Source: Acidobacteriota bacterium
GTDB taxonomy: Bacteria > Acidobacteriota > Terriglobia > Bryobacterales > Bryobacteraceae
NCBI GenBank assembly: GCA_029776225.1
Contig: JAKOTR010000043.1
Coordinates: forward strand, 103,195-162,510
Length of the DNA: 59,316 nt
Direction of reading: 5' to 3'
Below the pieces are notes generated by a model that had not been told where the DNA came from, ran no database searches, and saw only the letters and a program-made list of their open reading frames with translations. Numbering within the stretch: position 1 is the stretch's first letter; each line of letters starts with the position of its first letter. Positions 36,903 to 45,089 of this stretch are shown piece after piece. The translations under genes were made by a program, and so were the position numbers.

Positions 36903-37298
36903 TCAGAAGTCGTCCGCGTCGAGGTCGGGCAGATTTCCCGCGGGGGCAGCAGCCGGGGACGGGGCAGCGCGCCAGCGGCGGACGAAGTACGCAACGACGA
37001 GCACGCCGAGGATTCCGAACAGAACGGGGACGAGCACCGCGACGGCCTTGGCCTGCCCTTCGGGCTCCATCATGATGCGCTGCCCGTAGCGCTGTTTGTA
37101 GATATCGAAAATCTCCTGGTCTGACTTACCCTCGGCGACGAGGCGCGCGATTTCCGCTTTCATTTCCAGAGCCGTCTCGCTGCGGTGCGTCCTGACGCTT
37201 TCCTGGTAGCAGCACGGCGCGTACATCGCTTTTTCGATTCGCTCGATCCGCGCGCTCACATCTCCGGCCAGGAGAACGGCAATCAGCAATGCAAACAT
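36903..37298 (-). CDS. CcmH/NrfF-like small membrane protein with altered cysteine motif
   Basis: A 131-residue exported protein with a ribosome site (GAGG) about 5 nt before the ATG. A short signal peptide (1-13) is followed by a CcmH-like helical region (YAPCCYQESVRTHR, ALEMKAEIARLVAEGKSDQEI, YKQRYGQRIMMEP) and a C-terminal transmembrane helix at about 84-106. CcmH normally has a redox-active LRCxxC that reduces apocytochrome c. Here the cysteines are adjacent (C29-C30), so a classic thiol-disulfide role is uncertain. No other ccm gene is next to it. Confidence 0.65.
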   Translation of the reverse strand: MFALLIAVLLAGDVSARIERIEKAMYAPCCYQESVRTHRSETALEMKAEIARLVAEGKSDQEIFDIYKQRYGQRIMMEPEGQAKAVAVLVPVLFGILGVLVVAYFVRRWRAAPSPAAAPAGNLPDLDADDF

Positions 37299-37438
37299 GC
37301 CTGCCTCTATTGCAGCAGCTTCAGGTCTGGAAAGGCAAGGGTGGCGGCTTACTGAGCACCTTCAGATTGCACGCGTAGTGAGGCGCTGAAATCAAGCCCG
37401 GTGTGATGCTAAGGGTAGTGCTCGGATCGACGTTCAAC

Positions 37439-37493
37439 CCGTCAGGCTAGCTGCGGCGTGAGATCCCGAAAGACACTGGCGCTAGCCTGACGG
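37439..37493. repeat. Extragenic inverted repeat with 13 bp arms
   Basis: CCGTCAGGCTAGC (37439-37451) and its exact complement GCTAGCCTGACGG (37481-37493) flank a 29 nt loop. It lies in a 241 bp gap between two genes. It could be a REP-type palindrome, a transposon end, or a bidirectional transcript terminator, but lacks a T-tract. No gene is visible in this gap. Confidence 0.55.
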
Positions 37494-37539
37494 ATTCACT
37501 TGAAAAGGTACGCTCGGATCAGAGTCTCAGTTTCCGGTT

Positions 37540-38115
37540 CTACCTCATCGGTTCCGCTTTGACGGTGATGGGCACTCCCTTGGAGATTGAGTCGAAGACG
37601 GGTGAGAATTGCGGCCCCATGTCGCAGATGGCCTGAAGCTGGTCGTCGGGCGCGTCGGCTTTGATTTTAAAGTTCATGCGTATGTTTTGATAGCCCCTGC
37701 GAACGTCTTTCCTCAACCCCAGAAAACCTTGCAGGTCGATGTCGCCTTCCAGGGTTGACTCGATCTCATCGATCCGGATGCCGCGAGCGGCGGCATGGTA
37801 AACCATCGACGAAGTCACGCACGCCGCGAGCGCATGGAGCAGATACTCCACCGGATTGGCTCCGCGATCCTTGCCCAGCAGGATCTGCGGCTCGTCGGCC
37901 TCAAGCACGAATTGCCGCTGATGCGGAATTTCCTGATTCGCCCCGTAGAAGTCGCCGACCGTGGAGCGGTTGTGGCCACCTTCGTCCCACTCGTTGCGAA
38001 TTCTGAATTTGAACTTCGCGAGTCCCGGCGTTGCTTTGATGCCGTCGATGGTCTTGCGAAGCTCGGAAACGTTGACCCCGTTCAGGGTGTCTACTTGCGC
38101 TTTTTGCCCAGCCAT
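37540..38115 (-). CDS. OsmC-family peroxiredoxin-like protein
   Basis: A 191-residue OsmC/Ohr-type protein. ATG 38115 has AGGAGG 8 nt upstream; the frame could extend further but without a ribosome site. An OsmC fold is evident from GKDRGANPVEYLLHALAACV (first Cys of the pair in AACV) and the late ICDMGPQFSPV segment (second Cys). Members reduce organic hydroperoxides with thiols. The N-terminal 60 residues (LRKTIDGIKATPGLAKFKF..) are typical of the longer subfamily. Confidence 0.85.
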   Translation of the reverse strand: MAGQKAQVDTLNGVNVSELRKTIDGIKATPGLAKFKFRIRNEWDEGGHNRSTVGDFYGANQEIPHQRQFVLEADEPQILLGKDRGANPVEYLLHALAACVTSSMVYHAAARGIRIDEIESTLEGDIDLQGFLGLRKDVRRGYQNIRMNFKIKADAPDDQLQAICDMGPQFSPVFDSISKGVPITVKAEPMR

Positions 38116-38179
38116 CTCGCGCCCCTCCTGGTCACAGCGTATACCGGGTAGCGAACCGGCGCAAGACGCCTGCGACGGT

Positions 38180-39238
38180 TTACGGTGTGAAATCTTCCTC
38201 CCCGGTAAGGGAGAGCGCGAATGCGGCGAGCAGGTCGGCAGCGCGGTCGAGATCGCGAAGCGACACCATCTCGACGGGGCTGTGCATGTAGCGGTTCGGA
38301 ACACCGATGAGTCCGGCGGCGACGCCCGCGCGCGTGATCTGGATGGCGTTGGCGTCGGTGCCGGTGGCGCGGCCATAGGCGTCAAGCTGATAAGGAATCT
38401 CGCGCGACTTGGCTGCCTCGATCAACTTCTCGACCACCCGAGGATTCATATTCGGCCCGCGGAAGATCACCGGGCCTTTGTCGAGAGCGATGTCGCCTTC
38501 CTGCTTCTTGTCGATGGACGGGCTGTCCGTGGCGTGGCACACGTCGATGGCGATGCCGACGTGGGGATCGACGCGAAACGTACTGGTTTTGGATCCCCGC
38601 AGGCCGATTTCCTCCTGCACGGTGGAGACCGCATAGAGCGCGCAGTTGAGTTTGCCGGACTGCGTGCGGCGCAGCGCTTCGAAAGCGATCCACAGGCCGC
38701 TCTTGTCGTCCATGGCGGGCGCGCTGGCGCGCTCGTTGAGCATCTGCCGGAAGCTCAATTCTAGGGTCACGGGATCGCCGATGCGTACGCGCGAGCAGGC
38801 GTCCGCCTGGTCTTTCGCGCCGATGTCTATCCAGAGGTCCTTCAGTTTCGTGACCTGCTTGCGCTCTTCCTCGGTGAGCAGGTGGATCGGCTTGCGCGCG
38901 ATGACGCCGAAGACGGGGCCGGATTCCGTCCACACGGTCATCTTCTGGCCGACGGCGATTTGCGGGTCCCAGCCACCGATGGGCTGGACGTAGAGGAAAC
39001 CGTCGTTGTCGATGTAGCGCACCAGGAAGCCGATCTGGTCGCAGTGCCCCGCCAGCATGACTCGAAGCGGCGCGCCCGGGTTGCGCACGGCGATTACGTT
39101 CCCGTGCACGTCGGTCGTGACTTCGTCCGCAAACCCGGCCGCGTACCGGCGCACGATTTCCTGGACGGGGCGTTCGTAGCCGGAGGGGCTGGGCGCCTCC
39201 AGAATGCTCTTGAGGAACTCCAACGGCTGTGTATCCAT
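38180..39238 (-). CDS. M42-family metallopeptidase (glutamyl aminopeptidase/tetrahedral aminopeptidase type)
   Basis: A 352-residue cytosolic dinuclear peptidase. The metal-binding pattern is AGHCDQIGF (His/Asp), APAMDDKSG (bridging Asp), TVQEEIGLRGSK (catalytic Glu-Glu), AIDVCHATD (Asp) and MHSPVE near the C-terminus (His). Family members form dodecameric tetrahedra that trim short peptides. The start is ATG 39238. Confidence 0.92.
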   Translation of the reverse strand: MDTQPLEFLKSILEAPSPSGYERPVQEIVRRYAAGFADEVTTDVHGNVIAVRNPGAPLRVMLAGHCDQIGFLVRYIDNDGFLYVQPIGGWDPQIAVGQKMTVWTESGPVFGVIARKPIHLLTEEERKQVTKLKDLWIDIGAKDQADACSRVRIGDPVTLELSFRQMLNERASAPAMDDKSGLWIAFEALRRTQSGKLNCALYAVSTVQEEIGLRGSKTSTFRVDPHVGIAIDVCHATDSPSIDKKQEGDIALDKGPVIFRGPNMNPRVVEKLIEAAKSREIPYQLDAYGRATGTDANAIQITRAGVAAGLIGVPNRYMHSPVEMVSLRDLDRAADLLAAFALSLTGEEDFTP

Positions 39239-39354
39239 TTTGTACAGAGTCTATCGTCTTTCCAGGAACTCCCGCAAAATAAAGTCACCCGCGCGTTGAA
39301 ATGTTTCGATGTATTTCCGGCCGAGCGGCCCGCTCCACGCTACATTTGAGTTAG

Positions 39355-40020
39355 ATGTCCTCGGAGCGTGAGCGGTCCCTCGGCTGGGTTTTCTTCATCG
39401 GATTGTCGGCGGCGGTATTCGCGCTATTTGTGTTCGCCTGGCTTGCAGACGAGATGCTGAAAGGAGACACAAGAGCCTTCGACCAGTCTGTCCGCCTGGC
39501 ATTTAACGCCCACGCGTCGCCCGCCCTGACCGCCGCCATGCGGGTTTTCACCTTTCTGGGATCGCCGGTTGCGGTAGCTGCTATATCGGGGGTGGTGGCG
39601 GTTCTGTTCTACTACTGGCGGTGGCGGCGCGCCCTCCTGCTGTTCGTGATCACGCTCGCGGGCGCGGCCGTGCTGAACGCAACGCTGAAGCTGGCCTTTC
39701 AACGCCCGCGCCCTCCGGACACATTTTTTGAAACGGCGACGCCCGCATCGTACAGCTTTCCGAGCGGGCACGCGATGTTGTCGGTGTGCCTGTTCGGCAC
39801 GCTGGCGGTGCTGGTATCGCCGCGGTTGCGAAGCCGCGCGGGCCAAGTGGCGGTCTGGCTTGCCGCGATCGCGCTGGTGCTGGCGATCGGGCTGTCGCGC
39901 ATCTACCTGGGCGTGCACTATCCGAGCGACGTGATCGCGGGCTATGCGGCGGCGGTGGTCTGGGTGGCGGCGGTTGCGCTGGCGGACCACTTGCTGAGGC
40001 GACGGCGGGTCGCGCGATGA
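39355..40020 (+). CDS. PAP2-family membrane lipid phosphatase
   Basis: A 221-residue membrane protein with about six helices. The three PAP2 motifs are present: K-L-A-F-Q-R-P-R-P (KxxxxxxRP type), SFPSGHAM (PSGH), and SRIYLGVHYPSDV (SRxxxxxHxxxD). Substrates are phosphatidic acid or undecaprenyl pyrophosphate-type lipids. Its stop overlaps the start of the diacylglycerol kinase gene (ATGA), consistent with a lipid-phosphate cycle. Confidence 0.9.
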   Translation: MSSERERSLGWVFFIGLSAAVFALFVFAWLADEMLKGDTRAFDQSVRLAFNAHASPALTAAMRVFTFLGSPVAVAAISGVVAVLFYYWRWRRALLLFVITLAGAAVLNATLKLAFQRPRPPDTFFETATPASYSFPSGHAMLSVCLFGTLAVLVSPRLRSRAGQVAVWLAAIALVLAIGLSRIYLGVHYPSDVIAGYAAAVVWVAAVALADHLLRRRRVAR

Positions 40021-40907
40021 TCGTTATCCTCAACGAAGTCTCCGGCGGCGGGAACGGCTCGCGGGTTGCCTTGCGCCTGGTAGATGCACTGCGCAATGCG
40101 GGACTGGAGCCGCGCGTTACCGTCGTGTCGCAAGGCTCGGCGACAACGGAGCTGGCCGCGCGCCTGGCGGGCGAGGGGGAACAGACCGTGGTGGCGGCGG
40201 GCGGGGACGGGACGATCCGCGCGGTGGCGGAGGGCGTGGCGGGCACCGATGCCGCGCTCGGCGTGATTCCACTCGGGACCTTCAATCACTTCGCAAAAGA
40301 CCTCGGGATCCCGATAGACATGGGTGCGGCGGCGCGCACGGTCGCCGCGGGCCGCGTGATTCCCGTGGATGCCGGCGAGGTGAACGGCCGTGTCTTTGTG
40401 AACAACTCGAGCATCGGGCTGTATCCCAGCATCGTCGTGAAGCGCCGTGAGCGGCAGCGGCGGGGAACTGGCAAATGGCCAGCGCTGGCCTGGGCTACGG
40501 CGTCCGCGTTGCGCCGCTGTCCATATTTCAATCTGCGGCTAACGGCGGAAGGAAAAACCGTGGCGGGCAGCACGCCGTTCCTCCTTGTCGGCAACAACGA
40601 GTACGAGGTGGAAGGTTTGCGCCTGGGGCGGCGCACGAGGCTCGATACCGGGCGGCTGTGGTTCTACATGGCGCCGCACCGTCCGTCAAGGCGCGCCGCG
40701 GCGCGGCTGCTGCTGCGCGCGCTGTTTGGCCGCTTGCGCCAGGACCGCGACTTCTTCGCCATGAGTGCGGCGGAGTGCCGGGTGGAAACGCAGCTAAGCA
40801 TGGTGACAGTGGCGCTTGACGGCGAAGTGACGCTGATGCGGACACCGCTCGACTACCGCGCGCGTCCGGGGGCGCTGCGGGTGATCGTGCCTGCCGGAGC
40901 GGAGTGA
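40017..40907 (+). CDS. Diacylglycerol/sphingosine kinase-like lipid kinase
   Basis: A 296-residue protein of the DAGK catalytic family (YegS/DgkB type). The nucleotide motif GGDGT is at 62-66 and GVIPLGTFNHFAKDL at about 82-96. Glu and Asp in the C-terminal lobe (ALDGEV) fit the catalytic region. It phosphorylates diacylglycerol or a related lipid. It overlaps both neighbours (ATGA before, TGATG after). Confidence 0.88.
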   Translation: MIVILNEVSGGGNGSRVALRLVDALRNAGLEPRVTVVSQGSATTELAARLAGEGEQTVVAAGGDGTIRAVAEGVAGTDAALGVIPLGTFNHFAKDLGIPIDMGAAARTVAAGRVIPVDAGEVNGRVFVNNSSIGLYPSIVVKRRERQRRGTGKWPALAWATASALRRCPYFNLRLTAEGKTVAGSTPFLLVGNNEYEVEGLRLGRRTRLDTGRLWFYMAPHRPSRRAAARLLLRALFGRLRQDRDFFAMSAAECRVETQLSMVTVALDGEVTLMRTPLDYRARPGALRVIVPAGAE

Positions 40908-41716
40908 TGCGCACGGTGGTCCACCTGTCGGACCTGCACTTTGGCCGCATCAATCACGCCACCGTGCGCCCGCTCGCCGCCTTTGTGAACGAGGCGCAGC
41001 CCGATCTGGTGGCCGTCTCCGGCGATCTCACGCAGCGGGCGCGCGTGGAGGAATTTTTGGAAGCGCGCGAGTTTCTCGATTCTCTGCCCTTCCCTCAGAT
41101 TGTCGTGCCGGGCAATCACGATCTCGCGCTGTATAACCCGGTGGAGCGATTCCTGCGGCCGCTGCACACGTACCGCCGCTACATCAGCGAGAACCTCGAG
41201 CCGGTGTACGCGGACGAGGAGCTCGCGGTGATGGGGATCAACACGGTGCGGATACTCACGATTCAGAAGGGGCGCATCAATATGAGTCAGGTAGCCCGGA
41301 TCGAGAAATGGCTTTGCCCCTTTCGCGAGGGAACGGCTAAGATTCTCATCACGCATCATCCTTTCGATCTGCCGGAAGGCGCGAGCCCGCGGCGCATCGT
41401 AGGGCGAGCCAGGGAAGTGATGCGCAGGCTGGCCGGGTGCGGCGCGGATGTGTTTCTTTCCGGGCACCTGCACCTCGGACTGATCGGGCTCTCGACGGTG
41501 CGGTATGAGATCGAAGGACTGTCGTCGTTGATCGTTCAGGCCGGAACGGCGACGTCCACGCGCGGGCGCGGCGAAGTGAACTCGTTCAATATCCTTCGCA
41601 TCGACTACCCCGAGATCGAAGTGGCGCAGATCAACTGGGACTCCGAATCGGGTGTGTACGCGCCAGCGTCGAAAACGAGGTTCCGCCGAAGTCAGGGCAT
41701 GTGGAGAGTAATCTGA
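40907..41716 (+). CDS. Calcineurin-type metallophosphoesterase
   Basis: A 269-residue phosphoesterase. Start ATG 40907 overlaps the kinase stop (TGATG); GTG 40904 is an alternative. All five motifs are seen: LSDLHFG, VSGDLTQ, VPGNHD, THHPF and SGHLHLG. It resembles the CpdA/3',5'-cyclic-nucleotide or UDP-diacylglucosamine diphosphatase branch. The operon context with PAP2 and a lipid kinase suggests a lipid substrate, but that is inference. Confidence 0.85.
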   Translation: MRTVVHLSDLHFGRINHATVRPLAAFVNEAQPDLVAVSGDLTQRARVEEFLEAREFLDSLPFPQIVVPGNHDLALYNPVERFLRPLHTYRRYISENLEPVYADEELAVMGINTVRILTIQKGRINMSQVARIEKWLCPFREGTAKILITHHPFDLPEGASPRRIVGRAREVMRRLAGCGADVFLSGHLHLGLIGLSTVRYEIEGLSSLIVQAGTATSTRGRGEVNSFNILRIDYPEIEVAQINWDSESGVYAPASKTRFRRSQGMWRVI

Positions 41717-41804
41717 AAGCGCCGGCTGAGCTCGCGCCGCCGCTCACGGACCGCATTGAGCGACGCCGCGAAACCAGCCGGCGTGAACGGTCGCGCAGGG
41801 CCGC

Positions 41805-41824
41805 GGGCGGACACACTTCCGCCC
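41805..41824 (-). other. GC-rich hairpin downstream of the cold-shock gene
   Basis: GGGCGGA (41805-41811) and TCCGCCC (41818-41824), 7 bp stem with 6 nt loop, in the gap between the phosphoesterase and cold-shock genes. Without a T-tract it is a weak terminator or 3' end stabiliser at best. Confidence 0.3.
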
Positions 41825-41862
41825 TCGGCCTGCCTGAACTTGTTTGGGAGTTTGCTGGATTC

Positions 41863-42069
41863 CTATTGCAAGGCGGTCACGTCTTCCGCCTGCAATCCCT
41901 TCGGACCCCTCTTGACCATGAACTCGACCTGCGCGCCTTCATCCAAGGTGCGATAGCCCGGTGCATTGATAGCGGAGAAGTGGACGAACACATCCTCGCC
42001 GTTCTCGCGCTGAATGAAGCCAAAGCCCTTGGCTGCGTTGAACCACTTCACTGTTCCCTTTTCCTTCAT
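41863..42069 (-). CDS. Cold-shock protein (CspA family)
   Basis: A 68-residue single-domain nucleic-acid chaperone: [18 protein letters not shown] holds RNP1, and VFVHFSAI is RNP2. It binds single-stranded RNA and DNA. GAAGGAAGC lies just ahead of the ATG at 42069. The gene has a long untranslated leader and a good promoter (see below), as is common for cold-inducible csp genes. Confidence 0.95.
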   Translation of the reverse strand: MKEKGTVKWFNAAKGFGFIQRENGEDVFVHFSAINAPGYRTLDEGAQVEFMVKRGPKGLQAEDVTALQ

Positions 42070-42194
42070 GTTGCTTCCTTCTGCTTCCTTCTCTTTCTGA
42101 GTTATTGAAAACTCCGTATCAACTTTGAACGCAATGGGTTATATCGGAGCAGCATCCCCAGGACATCGCAGGTCGCTGTCTTTTTCTTACTTCG

Positions 42195-42216
42195 TTTGAG
42201 GATTGAGAGCCTCAAA
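42195..42216 (-). promoter_or_regulatory. 5' leader hairpin of the cold-shock mRNA
   Basis: TTTGAGG and CCTCAAA (7 bp, 8 nt loop) at the very 5' end of the expected transcript, about 130 nt before the start codon. A 5'-end stem of this kind can protect mRNA from decay or form part of a cold-responsive fold. Confidence 0.4.
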
Positions 42217-42225
42217 TTCGAGACC

Positions 42226-42255
42226 ATTGTAGCATAGGCAAGTACCAATTCTAAA
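42226..42255 (-). promoter_or_regulatory. Sigma-70-like promoter of the cold-shock gene
   Basis: On the minus strand TTTAGA (42250-42255) and TACAAT (42226-42231), 18 nt apart. The expected start at about 42219 leaves a leader of about 150 nt before the ATG at 42069. Confidence 0.5.
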
Positions 42256-42362
42256 CATTTTTTAACGTGCCATTCTATGCCCAAATTTTGCACACGCCGG
42301 GCGTCGGGACGGGAAAGTCCGAAGAAGCACGGCGGCGTGGCAAGCAGCCTAATTTAAAGGTC

Positions 42363-44066
42363 TCAAAGGAGTTCTTCGCGCTTGTCGATCACGAGCTTGT
42401 CGCCGCTGGTGATGTAGTCGGCTTGCATGCGGATGCGCGGCAAGGCGTCGCGCGTGAATTTCTCGGCGGCGGCAGTGCGCGCCGGATCACGTTCGGCCTG
42501 GAGCAGCATGAGATGCACGCCGAGAGCGTCGCAGGCCATATCGACCAGCCTGCGGGAGACGAGCTCGCTGTAGGTGCGGTCGTTGAAGTCCTTGAGGAAG
42601 GTAACGCAGGAAGAAAGCTTTTCGCGCGATTCGCGGGCCAGCGAGGCAAGCTGAGCCAGCTCGGGACGGAACCCGCGCTCGCCGAGCTGGGCGAGGTAGT
42701 TGCCGAAAGCTCCGCTGGTGATGCCGACGGAAGCGCCGACTACCTGGAGCTGAGTGGTGCCTTCGTAAATGGTGGTGATGCGGGCGTCGCGCGCGAGCCG
42801 CTCGACGTTGAACTCCCGCATGTAGCCCGCGCCGCCGTGGATCTGTATGGCGTCGCAAGTGACGCGGACGGCCATTTCCGAGGCGTATGCCTTGGCGATG
42901 GGCGTCAGCACGGAGGCCCAGGAGGAGACTTCCTTAAGACGGGCGCGCAGGGCGGCGTCCGGTTTCTCTTCGAGCTGCCGTTCGAGCATGCGGCGGCGGT
43001 CCACGAGCCGGCTGGCCTCGTACGTGATCGCGCGCGCGACCTGAATCTGCGACTTCATGCGCGCCAGCATGTCATAGACCTGCGGTATCTCGATGATGGG
43101 GCGTTTGAACTGGACGCGCTTGCGTGCGTACTTCAAGGCTTCTTCGTAGGCGGCCTGCGCGATGCCCACCGCCTGGCTGGCCACAGCGACGCGGGCGCCG
43201 TTCATCAACGCCATGACGTAGCGGATGAGGCCCATGCGGCGCTGCCCGACGAGCACCGCGGGCACGCCGTTGAATTGCAGCTCGCAGGTGGGCGAGCCGT
43301 GGATGCCGAGCTTGTGCTCGATGCGCCGGATTACGAGCTCGGGGCATTTCTCGCAGAGGAACATGCTGAGGCCGCGGCCATCGACGGTGCCTTCCTCCGA
43401 GCGCGCGAGCACGAGGCTGACGTCGGCGCACCCGTTGGTGATGAAGCGCTTCACGCCATAGAGTTTCCAGGTGCCGTCGGGCTGCTCGACGGCTTTCAGG
43501 CGCACGGCCTGCAGATCGCTGCCGGCGTCGGGCTCGGTAAGGATCATCGCGCCGGTGATCTTGCCGCTGGCGAACTCTGGGAGGTAGCGGTCCTTCAGGT
43601 TGTCGTCGCCGAATTCGTAAATGGTCTGGGCGATGTCCTGAAGGCTGAAGAGGTTCATCAGGCTGGCGTCCGCCTGGGCAACCATTTCGATGGCCATGCT
43701 GTAGAGCAGGCCGGGGAAGTTCAGGCCGTTGTACTTCCGCGGCAGCATCATGCCCATGAGGCTGGATTTCGCCAGGATATCCATGGCCCGCTGGGTGCCC
43801 TTGGCGTAGATGACCTTGCCGTTTTCAAAGTGTGCGCCTTCGCGGTCGACCTCGGGCGCGAGCGGAGCGATTTCGCGCGCGGTGATGGCGCCCATCATCT
43901 CCAGCACGGCCCGGTAGCCTTCGAGCGCGTCGGCATAGGAGAGCGGCGCGTCGTCATACTGCTCGGCCTCGGTGTAATTGCGCTCGAGCGAAGCGACTAC
44001 GTCTTCGAGGTCGAGGTGGTTGAAGTGCCACTGAATATCCGGATTATCGGTGAAAAAGTTGTCCAC
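42363..44066 (-). CDS. Acyl-CoA dehydrogenase
   Basis: A 567-residue flavoenzyme. GTG 44066 is preceded by AGGAGG. The ACAD core is clear: LTEPDAGSDL, GVKRFITNG, KLGIHGSPTCEL, GIAQAAYEEALKYARKRVQF and the catalytic-base region TTIYEGTTQLQ (Glu). There is an extension of about 120 residues at the C-terminus, as in the longer acidobacterial/myxobacterial ACADs. It is 9 nt downstream of etfA, so the electrons should go to this ETF. Confidence 0.9.
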   Translation of the reverse strand: MDNFFTDNPDIQWHFNHLDLEDVVASLERNYTEAEQYDDAPLSYADALEGYRAVLEMMGAITAREIAPLAPEVDREGAHFENGKVIYAKGTQRAMDILAKSSLMGMMLPRKYNGLNFPGLLYSMAIEMVAQADASLMNLFSLQDIAQTIYEFGDDNLKDRYLPEFASGKITGAMILTEPDAGSDLQAVRLKAVEQPDGTWKLYGVKRFITNGCADVSLVLARSEEGTVDGRGLSMFLCEKCPELVIRRIEHKLGIHGSPTCELQFNGVPAVLVGQRRMGLIRYVMALMNGARVAVASQAVGIAQAAYEEALKYARKRVQFKRPIIEIPQVYDMLARMKSQIQVARAITYEASRLVDRRRMLERQLEEKPDAALRARLKEVSSWASVLTPIAKAYASEMAVRVTCDAIQIHGGAGYMREFNVERLARDARITTIYEGTTQLQVVGASVGITSGAFGNYLAQLGERGFRPELAQLASLARESREKLSSCVTFLKDFNDRTYSELVSRRLVDMACDALGVHLMLLQAERDPARTAAAEKFTRDALPRIRMQADYITSGDKLVIDKREELL

Positions 44067-44075
44067 ATCCGCCTC

Positions 44076-45089
44076 CTACAGTTTTCCTTTGAACGCCTTG
44101 ATGAGCCTGGGGATCACGTCGCGCACGTCCCCGATAATTCCGTAGTGGGCCACCTGGAAGATGGGCGCCTCGGGATCGGTATTGATGGCAATGATTTTGG
44201 CCGACTCCTCCATGCCCGCGCGGTGCTGCACGGCGCCGGAGATGCCGCAGGCGATATACAGTTTGGGGCGCACGGTGGTGCCGGTCTGGCCGACCTGGTG
44301 ATCGGCATGGATGAAGCCGGCATCGACCGCGGCGCGCGAAGCGCCCACTGCTCCGCCGAGCACGGCAGCGAGCTCGTGGACGAGTTGAAAATTCTCCTTC
44401 GAGCCCATGCCGTAGCCGCCGGCAACGATGATGGAGGCCGAGCGCAGATCCACGCGGCGAGGCTGTGTGTGCCGCTCGATCACCCTGACGAAGTCGCATT
44501 CGGAATCGAGCACGACGGGGACATCGATGATTGTTCCGGTGCGGCCTTCGACCGGGTCGGGGGCGTGCATCACGCCCTCGCGCACGGTGGCCATTTCAGG
44601 CAGCACATCCGGGCTGACGATGGTGGCGATAATATTGCCGCCCCAGGCCGGACGGATCTGCAACAGCTTTTTCTGATAGAGGCGCCCGGCCGATTCGTAG
44701 GAGCCGATTTGCAGATCGGTGCAGTCGGCCGTAAGCCCGGTCTTGAGGGCCGAAGCGACACGCGGGGCCAAGTCGCGGCCCACGGGTGTGGCGCCGTAGA
44801 GCACGATTTCCGGTTTCTTCTCGCGGATCAGGTCCGTCAGGACGCGCGAAAAAGGCAGAGTGGTGTACTGCGCCAGCCGCTCATCGTCGGCGGAATAGAC
44901 GATGTCCGCGCCGTAGGCGATGAGCTGTTCCGCCAGCGGGCGCGTGCCGCTCCCCAGGATCACGGCCGCAAGCGGGACGCCGAGAATTCCGGCCAGTTCC
45001 CTTCCCTTCCCAAGCAACTCGAGCGAGACGCCTGCGATCGCGCCGTCGTCGACTTCCGCGTAAACCCAAACCTCACCGTGTTGTGACAT
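44076..45089 (-). CDS. etfA: Electron transfer flavoprotein alpha subunit
   Basis: A 337-residue FAD-binding subunit. The signature LYIACGISGAVQHRAGMEES and the stretch IIAINTDPEAPIF are diagnostic; SRAAVDAGF and QVGQTGTTV(RP) precede them. The ATG at 45089 overlaps the etfB stop (TAATG). It accepts electrons from acyl-CoA dehydrogenase as part of an EtfAB heterodimer and passes them to the quinone pool or other acceptors. Confidence 0.93.
   Translation of the reverse strand: MSQHGEVWVYAEVDDGAIAGVSLELLGKGRELAGILGVPLAAVILGSGTRPLAEQLIAYGADIVYSADDERLAQYTTLPFSRVLTDLIREKKPEIVLYGATPVGRDLAPRVASALKTGLTADCTDLQIGSYESAGRLYQKKLLQIRPAWGGNIIATIVSPDVLPEMATVREGVMHAPDPVEGRTGTIIDVPVVLDSECDFVRVIERHTQPRRVDLRSASIIVAGGYGMGSKENFQLVHELAAVLGGAVGASRAAVDAGFIHADHQVGQTGTTVRPKLYIACGISGAVQHRAGMEESAKIIAINTDPEAPIFQVAHYGIIGDVRDVIPRLIKAFKGKL

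Noticed and set aside
42102-42293. 63-codon minus-strand frame upstream of the cold-shock gene
   Set aside because: It spans the predicted promoter and leader of the cold-shock gene and has no motif; treated as untranslated leader.
42267-45086. Plus-strand frame of 939 codons opposite the acyl-CoA dehydrogenase and EtfA genes
   Set aside because: The antisense strand of two recognised enzymes; composition (Asp/Gly/Val/His-rich) and lack of motifs show it is a shadow.
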